In this document: piece after piece, positions 33,835 to 45,456 of the stretch
How positions within the stretch are numbered: the stretch's first letter is position 1
Layout of the letters: every line of letters starts with the position of its first letter
Origin: Roridomyces roridus
Lineage: Eukaryota; Basidiomycota; Agaricomycetes; Agaricales; Mycenaceae
Assembly (NCBI GenBank): GCA_029378245.1
Contig: JARKIF010000100.1
Coordinates: forward strand, 53,152 to 117,151
Length of the DNA: 64,000 bases
Direction of reading: 5' to 3'
Made by a program: the position numbers and the translations under genes
The notes under the pieces: model-generated
What the model was told of the DNA's origin: nothing
What the model saw: the letters and a program-made list of their open reading frames with translations, nothing else
Database searches by the model: none

Positions 33835-35021
33835 GAAACGTAGCACTAATGTGCTGCAGTGAAATCGGACTAACTAACGAGCAAGACAAAAGTCGAGCTC
33901 TCAAATCAAATCCAATCACTACAACCTCAATGCACGTGTGTGTGTTCGGGGAGGTGGGTCAGGCGTATCGACCGTCAGTCTAAATCACACAAGGAATTCC
34001 GAGCAGAGTAGAACCAATGTATTAAACGAGCCTAGAGCTACGTCCACAAAACCACAAGTATTGGGCTTCAACAGATGCTTGACCTCGCTGTAGGTATCCA
34101 ATAGACAAGTACAGAGAACTTCTAGGATTGCCACTACTCCGTTGCAACGGCAGGCGATCCACAGCTCAACCTATTCACGCTACTGAATTTAACCACACCA
34201 AATCCACTGGCGTCAGAGGATGCACACAACACAGTCCACCCGGGGGACGATCAGGGCACTCTCACAGCTACGCGCTCGGACAGGTCGAACTCAACAAGAC
34301 GAATAGGGCGCTACGCAGTCAATCGACGTTGTGCAGCCACAGCTCAATCAAGAGAGATCCGGTCGTATATTATGCCAACAAAAAGGGTGGGGGGTTCGCT
34401 CCCGTATTCTACTTTACAAATGTCATATATACTGGCTACAAGTAATGGGCTGATATTCCGTGAGAGTGTGCTTTGAAATCTCCGAGGTGGCCGATGGTTC
34501 TTGAATTGAATTTCCTTGGTGTCGTGGGACGCCGAGTCTTTCTGCAGCAATTGCAAGAAGGGTATTGGACAGCTGTCTGGGATTCTCCCAAGGCACTCGG
34601 GCTTGTAACTACGCCGGTGGGATTTATCCCATACCTGTCGAACAGTGCCCGAGTTCAACTCCTACATATCCTGGTTTTAAATCCAAAGTTCAACCATGTA
34701 TTGTGGCCAAGTAGCTGGTAAATAGTCCTTCCAATGTCCCATGTTGTTTAAGTGGCCTCGCACCATCGTTTGTACTCGAGCTCCGTGCTTCTCGTCGAGC
34801 TCCGTGCGAGAAGCACGGAGCTGTCATGATACATGTAAAGCCGTGATGTGGGTTGATAAGTTGGTTGCGGCTACTCGATAGGCGTCCTGCGGCCCGGTGC
34901 ACGGTCCTGGGAACGACCTGCACCATATCTCGTCCTTATTAACTAGTTTTATCAATCTAATCAATTGAAAGGTAGCAAAAATCGATTTTATTCCGGGCAT
35001 GTACAGTTACACGCCTCATCA
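33835..35021. mobile_element. 1187-bp insertion with short target duplication
   Basis: The insertion is bounded by TCACT on both sides (33830-33834 and 35022-35026). In the uninterrupted paralogues the equivalent sequence occurs once. If the boundaries are shifted by one base, the inserted DNA begins TG and ends CA with a 4-bp duplication, as solo LTRs of retrotransposons do. No terminal inverted repeats and no coding frame of note are visible. An AATAAA sequence lies near the right end on the minus strand. I lean to a solo LTR or another non-coding retroelement, without proof. Confidence 0.6.
34779..34822. repeat. Perfect 16-bp hairpin inside the insertion
   Basis: AGCTCCGTGCTTCTCG (34779-34794) is followed after 12 bases by its exact reverse complement (34807-34822). 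The spacer itself repeats CGAGCTCCGTG. It could be a transcript-level stem-loop or the scar of a local inverted duplication. Confidence 0.7.
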
Positions 35022-35429
35022 TCACTTCGTTCGGGAGGACAATATCTAGGTCTTTCGTCTGGCTCCAGATGTCCTGCACGAGTTGTGCCGCGCGCGTTGC
35101 AATGTGCTTGCACCCCTTCTTGTTGGATCTGACATTCTGGATTCAAGACATTCGTATTCAGGAGGGGGAACGTTAACGGCTCGAAGGAGAAGAGACGACA
35201 CACCTCAGTCAACTCCAAGACGACTAGCACACCTGAAACCGCAGACTTGAGGGGAGGAAATGCGTCTGCAGACGCCTGGATTGCCCTGAGAGTGACTTTG
35301 GCCGCATCGAGGGCGTCCGATGAGGTCTTTCGAGTGCTAAGAATGCGAGGCATAGGGATCAGAGAGTCGAGGAGGAGGCTGGGAGGAGGAGGAGGAATGC
35401 GTGGCGTGCGAATGGCAGACAGAACGGCA

Positions 35430-36060
35430 AGCGCTCAAAGCTGTTGAAATCTAGCGCTCGCCAATTTTGCCCTGCGCCGTTGTGTTGGAAGCTGCTGAAT
35501 GATACGGCGGAAGCAATCCAACGCAAGGCAGCATAAGTAATAGTCGGTGGTGATCGTGAATGAAAGGAAAATATTCATTTGTGTTCATTCTATGGAATCT
35601 CGTCGGCGCGAGCCCGTCCTTCAAGCTACCGCCAAAGAAGGAGGGGAGGAGGGGAATGTGTGGCGTGGATGGCGGCAAGCGCTCAAAGCTGTTGAGATTT
35701 AGCGCTCGCCAAATTTGGTCCGGAAATTTGCCGGAAACAATCCAACCCAAGGCCGTTCCCTACCATTGTCGTTGAGCGTGAAGGAAAATGTTCATTCTCA
35801 TGGAAGCGAGCTCGATTCCCTTCAGACTTGGCGGCGACCTTGTTCGAGGCGGAGACTCGAAGAGGCCACGCGCGCGAAACTCCAAGAGTGTTGATGGTGG
35901 CGTCGATCGTCGTGGTCGGGAGCAGGCGCGTCTGATGGTGGCCACACATACATGCGAGCCCAGTAAATCCACCGCCCTCACCGTTGCCTTAATCCAATGC
36001 CGCCTCGCCTCAGCTGGCTCACACCAAACAAAGTAGCACTGTATACAATTTTCACTTAGT
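35430..36060 (-). repeat. Spacer repeat between reductase 2 and MLKL-like unit (copy X)
   Basis: This non-coding stretch is closely similar, in inverse orientation, to 47090-47690. Both lie between the 3' end of an aldo-keto reductase and the start of an MLKL-like gene. Each copy contains two instances of a 29-bp imperfect palindrome, AGCGCTAAA...TTTGAGCGCT (here 35430-35458 and 35678-35706), and two versions of a CCTCCTCCTCC-rich leader, so the spacer itself arose by tandem duplication. The open frames seen in it (for example MNIFLHDQ) repeat in both copies only because the DNA does. Confidence 0.75.
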
Positions 36061-36112
36061 AAGCACATTTTTGTCTTCCCTCCTCTCTATGTACGTCTAC
36101 ACTCAAAGCCGT

Positions 36113-37581
36113 CCAAATTTGTCCAACAACGGGCGTCCGTACGTCGGCTACAAGAGAATTCAGCGCTCCACTCCCTCCCAAACAGAAATTATTCTAATAT
36201 AAACGGAAACTCACGAATTCAGCAGGCTTGTTACCCAAAATCTCCTCAATCTTGTTCAGATGCTCATCGGTAATCTTGGGGAGCAGCTTGATCGCCTCGA
36301 GGTTCTGCAGGAGCTGAGGGACGGAGGTGACGCCGAGGATGACCGTCGAGGTGTTGGTGTTCTTGGCGAGCCAGGCGAGAGCGAGGGCGGTGGGTGTCGA
36401 GTCCAGGGCTGTACATAGCACCAATGTAAATACAAATTCGATAGGAGAAAGTGGGAAGAGAGACGCACATTCAGCGATCTTGGTGAGCTCCTTGACCTTG
36501 GCAATCTTTTCTTGCGAGGCGAGTTGCTCGCCGCGGCCTTTGAAGAAGAGTTCGCGGCCGAAACGCGAGTCGGGAGGAATACCGTCGTTGTACTGTTGGA
36601 AAGTTAATCCACGGACATGGAAATCGAATCGAAGCTCACTTTGCCCGTGAGGATACCCGAGGCGAGGGGAGACCAGATGGTCGTGCCGTAGCCGTATTTC
36701 TTGTAGAGAGGGCTGTACAGGCGCGTTCATATCCATCCACCGAGTGAAAAAACCAAATTCAACGCACGCGTACTCTTTCTCCCCCCGCTCACGATGAAAC
36801 ATGTTGTGTTCTAGCTGTTCTGCGATAGGTGGAATCAGGTTGAGTTTGGCTGCAACATCTGTGATGGGTGAGAACAATATCTACTTTTAGAGCAAAATGA
36901 CATACGGTATGCTTCCTCAATTTCCTGCGCGCTCCACTCGGAGGTGCCCCAGTAAAAGGCCCAGCCCTTTTCGATAACATAGTTGAATGCGCGGACGATC
37001 TCCTCCATCGGGACGGTGCGGTCGTGGCGATGAGCAAAGATGACATCCACATAGGTCATTTGGAGACGCTCGAGACACTCTTGAGTGCCCTCGATAATGC
37101 TGAGTGGACTGTGAGTAATCGATCGAGAAGCCGAGCACGAATACGCACTGCTTGCGAGAAAGCCCAGTGTCGTTCGGTCCATCACGCAGACCCCAGAAGA
37201 TCTTGGTGGTGATGACGAGGTCAGAGCGCTTGTACCCGAGCTCCTTGATAACACGGCCCATCTCGATCTCAGAGTTGCCTTTGGCGTAGGCCTCGGCCGT
37301 GTCGAACATGTTGATACCATTCTCAAAGGCAGCCTGGATGATTTCCTGCGAGAGAGTCAGAGATCGGCGTGCGACGCGTCAAGAAGGACTGACTTTGACG
37401 GGATCGCCCTTGACGGAGCCACCGAGGGTGAGCCCTGGACAGCGATGAGATGGATGGATCGGATAGATCAGAAAGAACGCGACGTACACCCTCCGAGAGA
37501 GAGGAGGGGGACACGAAGGCCGGTGTTGCCCAGCCTGCGGAAGGGCATGTCTTTGGTCTGGAAGACGGGGTACTGGGACAT
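36113..37581 (-). CDS. Aldo-keto reductase 2 (voltage-gated K+ channel beta-subunit-like)
   Basis: Full-length AKR of about 345 residues starting [20 protein letters not shown], with the catalytic Asp and Tyr in [15 protein letters not shown], Lys in [10 protein letters not shown] and His in VIFAHRHDR. It continues [42 protein letters not shown] and [21 protein letters not shown] separate last exon encodes [14 protein letters not shown], stop at 36113. Exons and introns follow the same plan as reductase 1. Such proteins reduce carbonyls with NADPH; a true channel partner in fungi is not established. It is the intact counterpart of the truncated copy at 46431 and forms one half of an inverted duplicated block with the neighbouring spacer and MLKL-like gene. 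Confidence 0.88.
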
Positions 37582-38007
37582 GGTGGTTGATGAATAAGAG
37601 TGTGAGAAGATCAACACGACGGGGTCCCGCTAAAAGTCTGACGGCCCGTTCCGGCTGATGACTAATTTATCAAGCCGCCACTGTCATCCTTCCATGACGC
37701 CATTTCTCCTCAAGTCTCGCACACAGGGCGAAAGCCTCCGACATGACCACCTTCTGGTGGCCTGTACAATGCGATTGATGCTTGAATACTAACGAATCTC
37801 GACATCTGCCCAGAGATTCTTCCACCCAGCAGTTGACCCGTCCACTTGAACAGACTTGAACAGACTTGAACAGACTTGACCGGTGGCGACTAGAATAAGT
37901 ACCTGGCGGTGTGGTCCGCTTCAGGTGCCATATTGCATGCTTATTGCGCACAATGTCTTCAATCGAGTCTTTATATGGGCCGTCTAAGTAGCTGCTCTAA
38001 AACGCAA
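37582..38007. other. Divergent intergenic region with a decamer tandem repeat
   Basis: Lies between reductase 2 (-) and the TauD-type dioxygenase (+). ACTTGAACAG is repeated in tandem about three and a half times (37853-37889 region). No gene seen. Confidence 0.5.
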
Positions 38008-39360
38008 ATGGCTCCCTCAGTCGACATCGTAACCCCCGCGGCGCAGGACAGAATCGCCGCCCTCAAGAAGGATGTGGCGAAGGGTCCTTCCTACCCATTC
38101 TACTACCCATACTTTGACGTCGACGAGAAGTTTCCCCCGACCGAGATATTCGGTGAGCACTTCCGTTGAGTCAGCCATCGCCATCCGCTCACACCACCGT
38201 CCAGAGCACTCCGATGTCGGCCTTCGCGCCGACCCAGCCAAACCGCACCTCCTCACCCCGAACACCATAACGCGCAATCTCACTCCATACATCGGCACCG
38301 AGGTAACCGGCGTCCAGATCTCCCAACTCACGTCCGAGGGTCTGGATGAGCTCGCGTTGTACGCGGCTGAGCGCAAGCTTCTGGTGTTCCGGGACCAGGA
38401 CTTCAAGGACATTGGGCCCGAGAAGCAGATTGCCATTGCTAGGTGAGTTGGATTCGTCGGACTTGGCTTTCGGAAGCTCACGATCAAGCAGACATTTCGG
38501 ACCCATACAAAGACATCCCACCTCTGGAAATGTGAAAGGATACCCAGAGTTTCACGTTGGTGAGCGGGAATTTCATTTTGGTTGGCCAACATTCAGTGAA
38601 CCTGCTCGCCAGTCTATCGTGACGCCGAACACGATCAATTCAAGGATTACTTTGGACCTGATCGTGCCAACCGGACGCAGTGGCACTCTGATATCGTGCG
38701 TCCTCTCTCATCGCTCGTTTTGTGTACCGACTCTCGCAGTCGTACGAGAAACAGCCGCCGAGTACAACATTCTTCTTCATCCTTGACCAGGTACGGCTGC
38801 CCTTGCTCTCATCCCTCATTCTCAATCGCACCCAAGCCCGAACCCGGCACCGGCGGCGACACGCTCTTCCTCTCCCAAGTCGAAGCCTACAAACGTCTTT
38901 CGCCCGAGTTCCAGAAACGCCTCGAAGGACTGCGTGCCGTGCACTCTGCATTCCCACAAGCCGAAGCCTCTCGCAAACGCAACGGTCCCGTAAGGCGCGA
39001 ACCCATTGAAACCGAGGTACATCTCCCTAACTCTTTTTGTCATTCAATATGAATCTCGCGCAGCACCCACTCGTCCGCATCCACCCCGTCACAGGCGAAA
39101 AAGCGCTCTACGTCAACCAAGGCTTCACCAAACGCATCGTCGGGTTCAAAGTCGAGGAATCCGAGTACCTGCTCAAGTTCCTCTTCGACCACCTCGCCAA
39201 GGGTGCCGACTTTCATGTACGTGCCAAGTACGAGGCGGGGACGGTGGTGGTTTGGGATAATCGGGTGACGGCGCATAGTGCTGTGGTGGACTTTGATAAT
39301 GTGCAGAGGAGGCATGCTGTTAGGCTTACGCCTCAGGCGGAGGTTCCCATTGCTGGGTAG
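38008..39360 (+). CDS. TauD/JLP1-type 2-oxoglutarate sulfonate dioxygenase
   Basis: Non-haem iron dioxygenase of the taurine/alkylsulfonate type; it releases sulfite and so supplies sulfur. The protein begins MAPSVDIVTPAAQDRIAALK. After the first intron come LLTPNTITRNLTPYIGTEVT and LYAAERKLLVFRDQDF. The iron-binding HxD is in RTQWHSDISYE, and the distal His in WDNRVTAHSAVVDF. The 2-oxoglutarate-binding arginine follows in RRHAVRLTPQAEVP at the C-terminus. About seven exons, all with normal ends; for example the codon for Val in FHV-VYRDAEHD is split by an intron ending CCAG. Another in-frame ATG at 37976 would add a few residues. The size (about 370) and motif spacing are those of fungal JLP1 homologues; whether taurine or another substrate is used is not visible. 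Confidence 0.88.
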
Positions 39361-40559
39361 AGTGGATTTGATGTAAGTAATAACATGTATATGTATTTAT
39401 TCCCGTGTACTACTTTCGCTCTCTAAATTCAGTTACATCTTTCTCGAACAAGTCCGAATCGGAGGCAATCAAACGCGAAGAAATCGAGTTTGAGCATCTC
39501 CGACTGGGCAAACAACTAAAAAATGCACACGCAACTTCAACTGCGATGGCCAACGGGAGTCGAACCCTCGTTCATAGGAACGGCACACTCAATTGCTTAC
39601 TCGAGTCCAATGCCTATTCGAATGGTTGCAGATTCAGAACTTGATCCTCAGGTTTTGGACACAAATTACTACTACTTACAAGTCCTTAGAACAATGGCGG
39701 TCAGCTGAGAGCAAGCTCACAGCAGGCCACGGGAGAAAAAATTGACGCATGTCGGTCATTTTGTTATTGTAAGTGTGGGAGTCGAACCCTGTCACTCAGT
39801 TCGATAGTCAATTCATGAGCATTGCGGGTGCAGCAACCACAGCATCATTGAAGGTAGCATCGGCGCTCGTTTATTCAACTACGCTGGCCAAGAAAACCGA
39901 TATCTTTGTGGTTGTGAATTCAAACCGGAAAAAAACGACTTGGAATTCCAATCCCAAGACCACACGAGGGATCGAACCTCGAAGCCTGTAACAAAGTATT
40001 CCTTGCAACAGCAGGTGCGGCCATAGCAGTCGCTATGTACTGTATAAATGAAACGAGGGTCTACTTCCTGGTCTGCGGGAGATGGTATGTGACAGTAGTA
40101 CTCACCGGTGCACCTCGAGCTCGGGACGTCGACAGATCATCCACTGTAAACGACCTTTGGGAGAAGTACTATCCGTTACTCCGTTCGACTCGGGATCTGA
40201 CATGTCTGCATCTCATCCATAATTTTTCGCTCAGAATCATCACCCGCACGTCGCCAGTCAACAATACATTATCTTCGCAGTCCTCAAAAGAGACAGCCTC
40301 CTACGATACAAATCGCAACTCATATTTTGTTCCAATTTTCTGCTGAAGATACAATCTTTTGTGGATTATCTGCCTCGGACACGCAGTCCTCAACGGCGTT
40401 ACAACAGAAATCGCCACTCCACACAGCCCATATTTTGTTGCACCTTTTCTCCACCAGGGTTTCGCGGGGCATCCATCCCTCTTTTGGTTCTTTTCTCTTT
40501 CTTCTTCATCGTTTCCCTATTTTCTGTCTTTTCTTTTCTTCATCGCCATCCCCCTTCAT
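39361..40559. other. Gene-free stretch with minus-strand tRNA-like T-arms
   Basis: Three B-box/T-loop sequences lie on the minus strand (plus-strand 39556-39566, 39778-39788, 39968-39978), about 200 bases apart. None has a fully paired acceptor or D-arm that I can find. The remainder, including a long CT-rich stretch at 40440-40560, is the 3' flank of the disordered-protein gene. Confidence 0.5.
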
Positions 40560-41946
40560 TCAGACAACCGAATCATTCCGCCGCGTAATCCCATCCCACC
40601 TCGACAAGACGCGCGCCCACTTCGGACTCCTCATCGCACGGTCCCAGGTGTCCAAGAGGTCAGAAATAGAACGCGAGCTGGCGTTGGCGAGTTCTGCCAT
40701 CGACCGTGCCGCCGAAATGGAGGACACAAGCGTGAAGTTGCCGAAACCGAAGCTAGAAGAGGGTTTGACGGGGGTCTGGCACGCGGGGTTGGTTACGGGA
40801 AGACCAGTGCCGGTGTAAACTTCTTCCTCGTCGTCCGTTTCGTCGCCGATGACCAACATGTCGCGTTCAGGCTTCGGGGATATGGCGATGAACGGCCGCG
40901 GGCGCGCCTTGACATCGTCGGTACCCGTCTTGGCCTTGATAGTCTCGCCGTCTTCGTCATCCAGAATGGTGAGCGTCTCCTGGGCATCACGGATCACACC
41001 AGACAGCAAATCTTCCATATCAACCTTGGACGCAACCAGAACAGGCGGGGACGAGCGGCGCTTGAGAGTCTCTACGTCGGGCGAGGGTGCAGCGAGCTCC
41101 GGCATGGAGTGGCGTCGCGAGGATTCGAGTACGTGCTCGTGCATCTGGGAAATGATGACGTCCTTGGCCTCGTTGCAGCCTGGGGAGCATGGCGCGGGTG
41201 CAGGAGCGGTAGGCGTAGGCGCAGGGACGACAGGGGCCTCGGAGACGGTGGCGACGGCGGACAGCTCGACCTCGGGGGCAGGGCGAGAGCGGGAACGCTT
41301 CCGTGACTTGCGAGAGGCGGTCGGCCGCGAGTAGTTGACAGCCGCGAGCTTGGGGATGCGCTCCTCGGTGGCCTTGGACTTTGACTTTGACTTGGACTTC
41401 TTCTTCGTCTTCGTCTTTCCTGCCTTGCTCCCTTCAACCTTCATGTTCTCACCGGTAATGCACCCAAGGGCGGTGCGCCGATCGTGAAAGATGTTGGAAG
41501 GACGCCCGAAGTCTTGTACCTCGAACACGTTCTCGACTGGGAGGGGAGGGCGCGCCTCTGGCTTCGTAAGGATAGAGGGGAGCGAGGGGAAGGGAATGGC
41601 CTCGATAATCGCAGTGCTGAGAAGCTCGGACGCGCTAGGATGGATGGACTCCGAGTCGGACGATACAGGGGAACTGGCCGCCATTGAGGGTGCGTCGCCG
41701 TCGTCGACGGGTGCTGCAATCGCGGAATCAGAACTGAGCAAGATGAAATTTAATGGCTACACACCTTTAGCCTCCGTTGGAGCCTCCGTCGCGGCTTCTA
41801 GCAAAGTCGAATTAGCCTCGAGGACGACGAGGGAGAGAACGTCACTTACTGGTGCCCGGCTGGCGTATGAACAACTGAAAGAAGCGCGACAGGGCATCAC
41901 CAAAGTATTTGTTAAGGAACGTGTAGATTTGAGCGAGCGTATGCAT
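40560..41946 (-). CDS. Intrinsically disordered uncharacterised protein (427 aa)
   Basis: Exons 41850-41946, 41765-41797 and 40560-41713 (minus) join in frame with two ~51-nt introns. The N-terminus, MHTLAQIYTFLNKYFGDALS, is a short ordered amphipathic segment. The rest is rich in Ser, Pro, Glu and Lys. It includes a lysine run (KTKTKKKSKSKSKSK), an Arg/Ser patch (SRKSRKRSRSRPAPE) that looks like a nuclear localisation signal, a Pro/Ala spacer and acidic clusters (DDEDGE, DETDDEEE). A final helix-like part reads SMAELANASSRSISDLLD. No catalytic domain. Composition suggests a nuclear or scaffold protein, but that is inference only. Confidence 0.65.
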
Positions 41947-42247
41947 CTGGATAGATGGATAGTGGGTGGTAGAGCAACAGAGATGTGGGGGTGGCTGACA
42001 TGGAGTGAGACCAATTTGAATGTCGAGCACAGCTTATAGGAGGCGGCAGTATACAGGAAAGAGGTGCTGTTCTGTTGCCCTACATGGTCGCACAAGAGCT
42101 GGCTGGTGCAAGTCAAGAGCAAAAGATAACACCGACATCAATGACATGTATAACCCCTGCCCGTGCCGCCCGTGCCGCGCCGTGCATCTTATCACGCATC
42201 ACATCCATGAGTTCCGCCACTCCGCACCTTACAGCTAACCACCACAA

Positions 42248-45200
42248 TATGCAACAGCCCAAGAGTGCCTTCGACAGAGACTACGTCGCCATCTCCGACC
42301 ACGGACTGTATGTCCATCGCTCGCATCGTCCGAGCTCCCACTAATCTCAGTAGGATCGGCAATCTGCACACCGCAGCGCTCGTCAGCACCGACGGCTCCA
42401 GTGCGTCTCATCTGCCTCATCCACGGCCCATTTCTGACCGCCCCAAGTCGAGAGTTACTGTATTCCACACTTTGACTCGCCCTCGATCTTTGCGCGCATC
42501 CTCGACAAGGACAAGGGCGGCCACTTTTCGATCAGCCCCACTGTCCCCTTTGCCACCAAGCAAAACTACCACCCCAGTTCTAATGTGTGTCGCCTCCCCG
42601 TCTTAATGCCTCCCACTGATTCCTTTCCCCAGGTCCTGCAAACCAAGTTCATGAACGAGCAGGGCGTTGTTAGTGTTACTGGTGAGTAAGAATCCGGTTC
42701 ACTACGCCGATCTCCACCGCTGGTATCGGATGAAACGCCTCTGACACGCGCGACGCAGACTTCCTCCCCCGTCAAACCGGCATCCCAATCTCGACCAAAA
42801 AGCCGCTTCTGCCTTGGCTCATCCGGCGCGTCGAGGTGTGTTATACACGAGGCTTCTCTTCCTTCTCGACGCGATTCTTATCATGCAGGTAATCCGGGGC
42901 ACACTTCCTATCCGCATGGAATGTGCGCCGGCGTTCAACTACGCGCGGACTGCACACACCACCTCGATTTTGGGCTCCCCCGCGCCGGCAGGTACCAAGA
43001 AAGCGGTGTTCCACACCCCCGCGCTCACCCTCGACCTACGCTACGTTCCTGAAAGCACGATGGCCGCCGTTCCACCGCCTACTGTCAACCTCTCCCTGCT
43101 CGATTTGAGCGCGAAAGGGCATCTGGGGTTGGGCGTGCAGGCGGAAATGGAGCTCGTCGAAGGGCAGGTTGTCACGTTCGTGGTACGGACCCCACCCAAA
43201 GATGGAGCGGCACAACCGGGCGAAGACCCGGAGCTTTCCAAGGTGCGCGGGCTAATTAATCTGCACGGCGAACCATTTGAACGGCGAGCTCATATATTTC
43301 TATTCATAGGAGCTCGTCAGCTCCCTCCTCCTCGTACGTATCGGCGGTATCGGATCTCCTTCATCTCGACTAAACATGGACCCACACAGGCAACAAACAC
43401 ATATTGGTCTTCCTGGATTCGGCAATCGACGTACAAAGGATCTTGGAAGGAATCCGTCCACCGCAGCGCGCTCGCTCTCAAGCTGCTCATCTTTGAGCCC
43501 ACGGGTGCGGTCGTGGCGTCTCCGACGTTCAGTTTGCCAGAGTACATTGGTGGGACGAGGAACTGGTGCGTGTTTAATGGAAATCATTTCTGTGAGACTG
43601 AAGAGATGTTATAGGGATTACAGAGCGTCGTGGATCCGGGACTCCAGTTTTACGTTGTATGCGTTGTTGAGGCTGGGATTTACCAAGGAAGCGGATGGTG
43701 AGTCTTTTATCATCTTGTTCGTCCGCTGATTCATTTTTGTGAAGCCTACATGATGTTCATCTTTGACCTTCTGCGCGACAAGAACCCAGATGGGAGTTTG
43801 CAGATTATGTACACCATTCACGGTGCACCCATTATTCCTCTTTACTCCCGACATTTGTTTACGAGATGAACGCAGGCGGTAAAGACCTCGAAGAAATCGA
43901 GCTGTCCCACCTCGACGGCCATAAGGGATCCAAGCCTGTGCGCATTGGGAATGGGGCGGCGGATCATTTGCAGCTGGTGAGCAGCTTCGTTTTCCCGCCC
44001 CTTGTCTCGATAACTAATGGTGGGCAGGATATCTACGGCGAGCTTATGGATTGTATCTACCTCGGGCAGAAGGTGCGCCTTGAATCTAATCCTTCTCCTG
44101 AACTTACTGATGAATGGCTGGTAGTTTGGTAAACCCCTAGTATGTATTATCGCATCTCGTTTGGCCGAATCTGACGGGGCTTAGTCGTATGATACTTGGG
44201 TTCTCGTGCGCGAACTGTGAGTCTCCACTCCGTATTTCAGTTTCTCTTGCGGGTTTTGACATGGTTGCAGTGTCGACTGTGAGTAGTCGTGTTTCCACGC
44301 TCGGGCTCTCTTGACCTGGAATGTACAGATGTCGTGGCCAACTGCCATCTTCCTGATCTGTGCGTCTTCCCTTTCCAATTTTCTGTTTCTGGGTTGAATG
44401 TTTTGCTGTAGGTCGATCTGGTATGCATTTCTTCCTTTAAATACGACAAAAAACGGAGCTCAATGGTCAATAGGGAGGTACGGAACAAGAAGAGGCACTT
44501 TACGGTCGGTTCTATTTCTCTTGCGTGCGAGACTTCAATGTTGATGTACCTTTCGCAGTACTCTAAGATCATGCTCTGGTCCGTCTCCCACTCTCCCCCT
44601 ACCCCAACGCTCACTCACCATCCCACTCATCAGGGTCGCCATCGACCGCGGCCTCCGCATCGCCGACAAACGCTCCCTCCCCTGCCCTAACCGCATGCAA
44701 TGGCTCACCGCACGCGACAACCTCTACGAAGAGATCATGAAAAAGGCATGGGATCCCAAAGCCGAGGCGTTTGGGCAGAGTTACGAAGAGACGGACGTGC
44801 TCGATTCGGCGGTGCTTATCATGCCGTTGGTGTTCTTTATGCAGCCGAGCGATCCGAGGTTTGTGAGCACGCTCAAGAAGATTTTGAGGACGCCGGAGAG
44901 GGGTGGGTTGACGAGTAATAATCTGGTTTATCGGTATGATGTGAACAAGTCGGACGATGGGGTTGGGGGCGAGGAGGGGACGTTTTGTTTGTGTACTTTG
45001 TGGTGGGTGGATTTTCCTCCCTTTGCTTTGTGTTGAGGGAATGACATGACGTGCGTTATAGGTGCGTTGAGGCGCTCACTCGTGCGGGTGAATACGACAA
45101 TGCGATGTTGCTCAAGTCGGTGTCCATGTTCGAGGTGCGTAGCTTCACGTATTACCTACCTGGTGGCGTGTGTTGATGATATCGTGCAGGACTTCCTCCT

Positions 45201-45456
45201 GTACCTCAACCACGTCGGGTTGTGTACCGAGGAGATCTCCGAGGCCGGAGAAGGGTGCGTTTCTCTTTTCTTTTTCTTCCTGGTGGTTTACTGAGCTGAC
45301 TCGGTGCAATGTTAGATTGGGTAACGCCGTCCAAGGATTCACGTGAGTGATTTTGCACCCATGCGTTCCCCACTCAATTTGTCGAACAGGCACGTCACTC
45401 TCATCTCCGCCGCGTACAATTTGTCGCGGACCTTGGAGAAGAAGCCAAAGTATTAG
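42248..45456 (+). CDS. Glycoside hydrolase family 15 protein (glucoamylase/trehalase-like)
   Basis: Cytosolic-type GH15 enzyme without a signal peptide. It starts [20 protein letters not shown] and splices to [33 protein letters not shown] and [20 protein letters not shown] follow; this N-terminal beta-sandwich is typical of bacterial/fungal GH15 trehalase-like proteins. The (alpha/alpha)6 domain begins at about 43619 with [20 protein letters not shown] (the substrate-binding W-x-R-D motif). Next come [15 protein letters not shown] and [31 protein letters not shown] carries a catalytic Glu. The protein ends [18 protein letters not shown]. Around fifteen exons, several under 60 nt, are required. 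Family members cleave alpha-glucosides; the specific sugar is not predictable here. Confidence 0.85.

Larger units (their letters stand above)
33390..35353 (-). pseudogene. MLKL-N-terminal-like gene M2/M3, split by an insertion
   Basis: On the minus strand the 5' half runs 35353 to 35022 (MPRILSTRKTSSDALDAAKV; after the intron NVRSNKKGCKHIATRAAQLV and QDIWSQTKDLDIVLPNE). The 3' half resumes at 33834 (KESIRKIRR, then LLKEIKAFLEELNKENLFQR and RIDEYGRLLDEAMMHFS). It continues to the INLELSLHRMNANLHRLHA exon and MSEPERL near 33430. The break falls inside the exon encoding NEAKE-IRQIRR and is filled by 1187 bases of foreign DNA. The acceptor flanks of the INLELS exon are also altered. Before insertion this was an ordinary copy of the family; it can no longer give a full domain. 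Confidence 0.7.

Noticed and set aside
37853..37889. Tandem ACTTGAACAG repeats as a CRISPR-like array
   Set aside because: Simple head-to-tail decamer without spacers; an ordinary minisatellite in a eukaryotic genome.
38008..39360. The two 2-oxoglutarate dioxygenases (16.1-17.4 kb and 38.0-39.4 kb) as duplicates
   Set aside because: They belong to different branches (BBOX-like with an N-terminal zinc domain versus JLP1-like) and share only the iron-binding motifs.
40438..40560. CT-rich stretch as an exon of an upstream gene
   Set aside because: Low-complexity pyrimidine DNA directly after the stop of the disordered-protein gene; open frames there reflect composition.
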